Source: JAAXGI01 sp963579625 | Lineage (GTDB): Bacteria > Gemmatimonadota > Gemmatimonadetes > Longimicrobiales > Gaopeijiaceae | Assembly (NCBI GenBank): GCA_963579625.1 | Contig: CAUZHN010000125.1 | Location: 1-5,251 of the forward strand | Length of the DNA stretch: 5,251 nucleotides | Direction of reading: 5' to 3' | Program-made: the position numbers and the translations under genes | Notes under the pieces: generated by a model | Seen by the model: the letters and a program-made list of their open reading frames with translations, nothing else | Databases searched by the model: none | Told to the model about the DNA's origin: nothing | Shown: piece by piece, positions 5,192-5,251 of the stretch | How the letters are laid out: each line of letters begins with the position of its first letter | How positions within the stretch are numbered: the stretch's first letter is position 1

Positions 5192-5251
5192 CTAACCGGT
5201 GCTGTTTTCGCATTGAAATAAGGCCGACGTTCAGCCCAGAGGCCGGCAGGC

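Overview
The window looks like an accessory region of a GC-rich (visually about 60% GC) Gram-negative-type bacterium. The Gram-negative inference rests on a lipoprotein-type signal peptide. The phylum cannot be fixed from this stretch. An environmental lineage such as Gemmatimonadota would fit the lipoprotein and the dispersed-cassette layout, but that is a guess.

Layout. Positions 1-367 hold the start of a minus-strand lipoprotein gene that runs off the left edge. Positions about 370-1190 contain no convincing gene. They hold a pair of inverted repeat arms (460-514 and 1083-1136) around a hairpin-rich segment with an AT-rich island and homopolymeric G and C runs. From 1194 rightward all genes are on the plus strand and fall into three modules. 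Module 1 is a 67-aa single-pass membrane peptide (1194-1397) with a tiny overlapping ORF. Module 2 is a MazG-type nucleotide pyrophosphohydrolase (1598-1966) overlapping by ATGA a PUA/EVE-like plus HNH protein (1963-2937). Module 3 is a PD-(D/E)XK-like plus DUF2075 helicase-type ATPase (3059-5108). Each module is followed by a copy of the same roughly 50-80 bp repeat (1464-1531, 3008-3054, 5114-5191). A further copy lies inverted at 491-560. The arrangement resembles an array of mobile gene cassettes, with integron attC sites as the obvious comparison. However, the repeats do not show a convincing attC consensus or L-box pairing.

Function. A MazG-like enzyme, an EVE/HNH nuclease and a DUF2075 ATPase carrying a nuclease-like domain together suggest an anti-phage or nucleotide-surveillance function. 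This is inference from gene families and order.

The most unusual observation is that both large nuclease genes are interrupted. The HNH gene has an in-frame TAG at 2167-2169, where the family is expected to carry a tryptophan. The DUF2075 gene has an in-frame TAG at 3212-3214 and a +1-type frameshift near 3713-3719. Flanking reading frames are otherwise intact and their motifs are conserved. Recent decay, sequencing error, or (less likely) UAG read-through plus programmed frameshifting are the alternatives. All confidently called genes here end in TGA.
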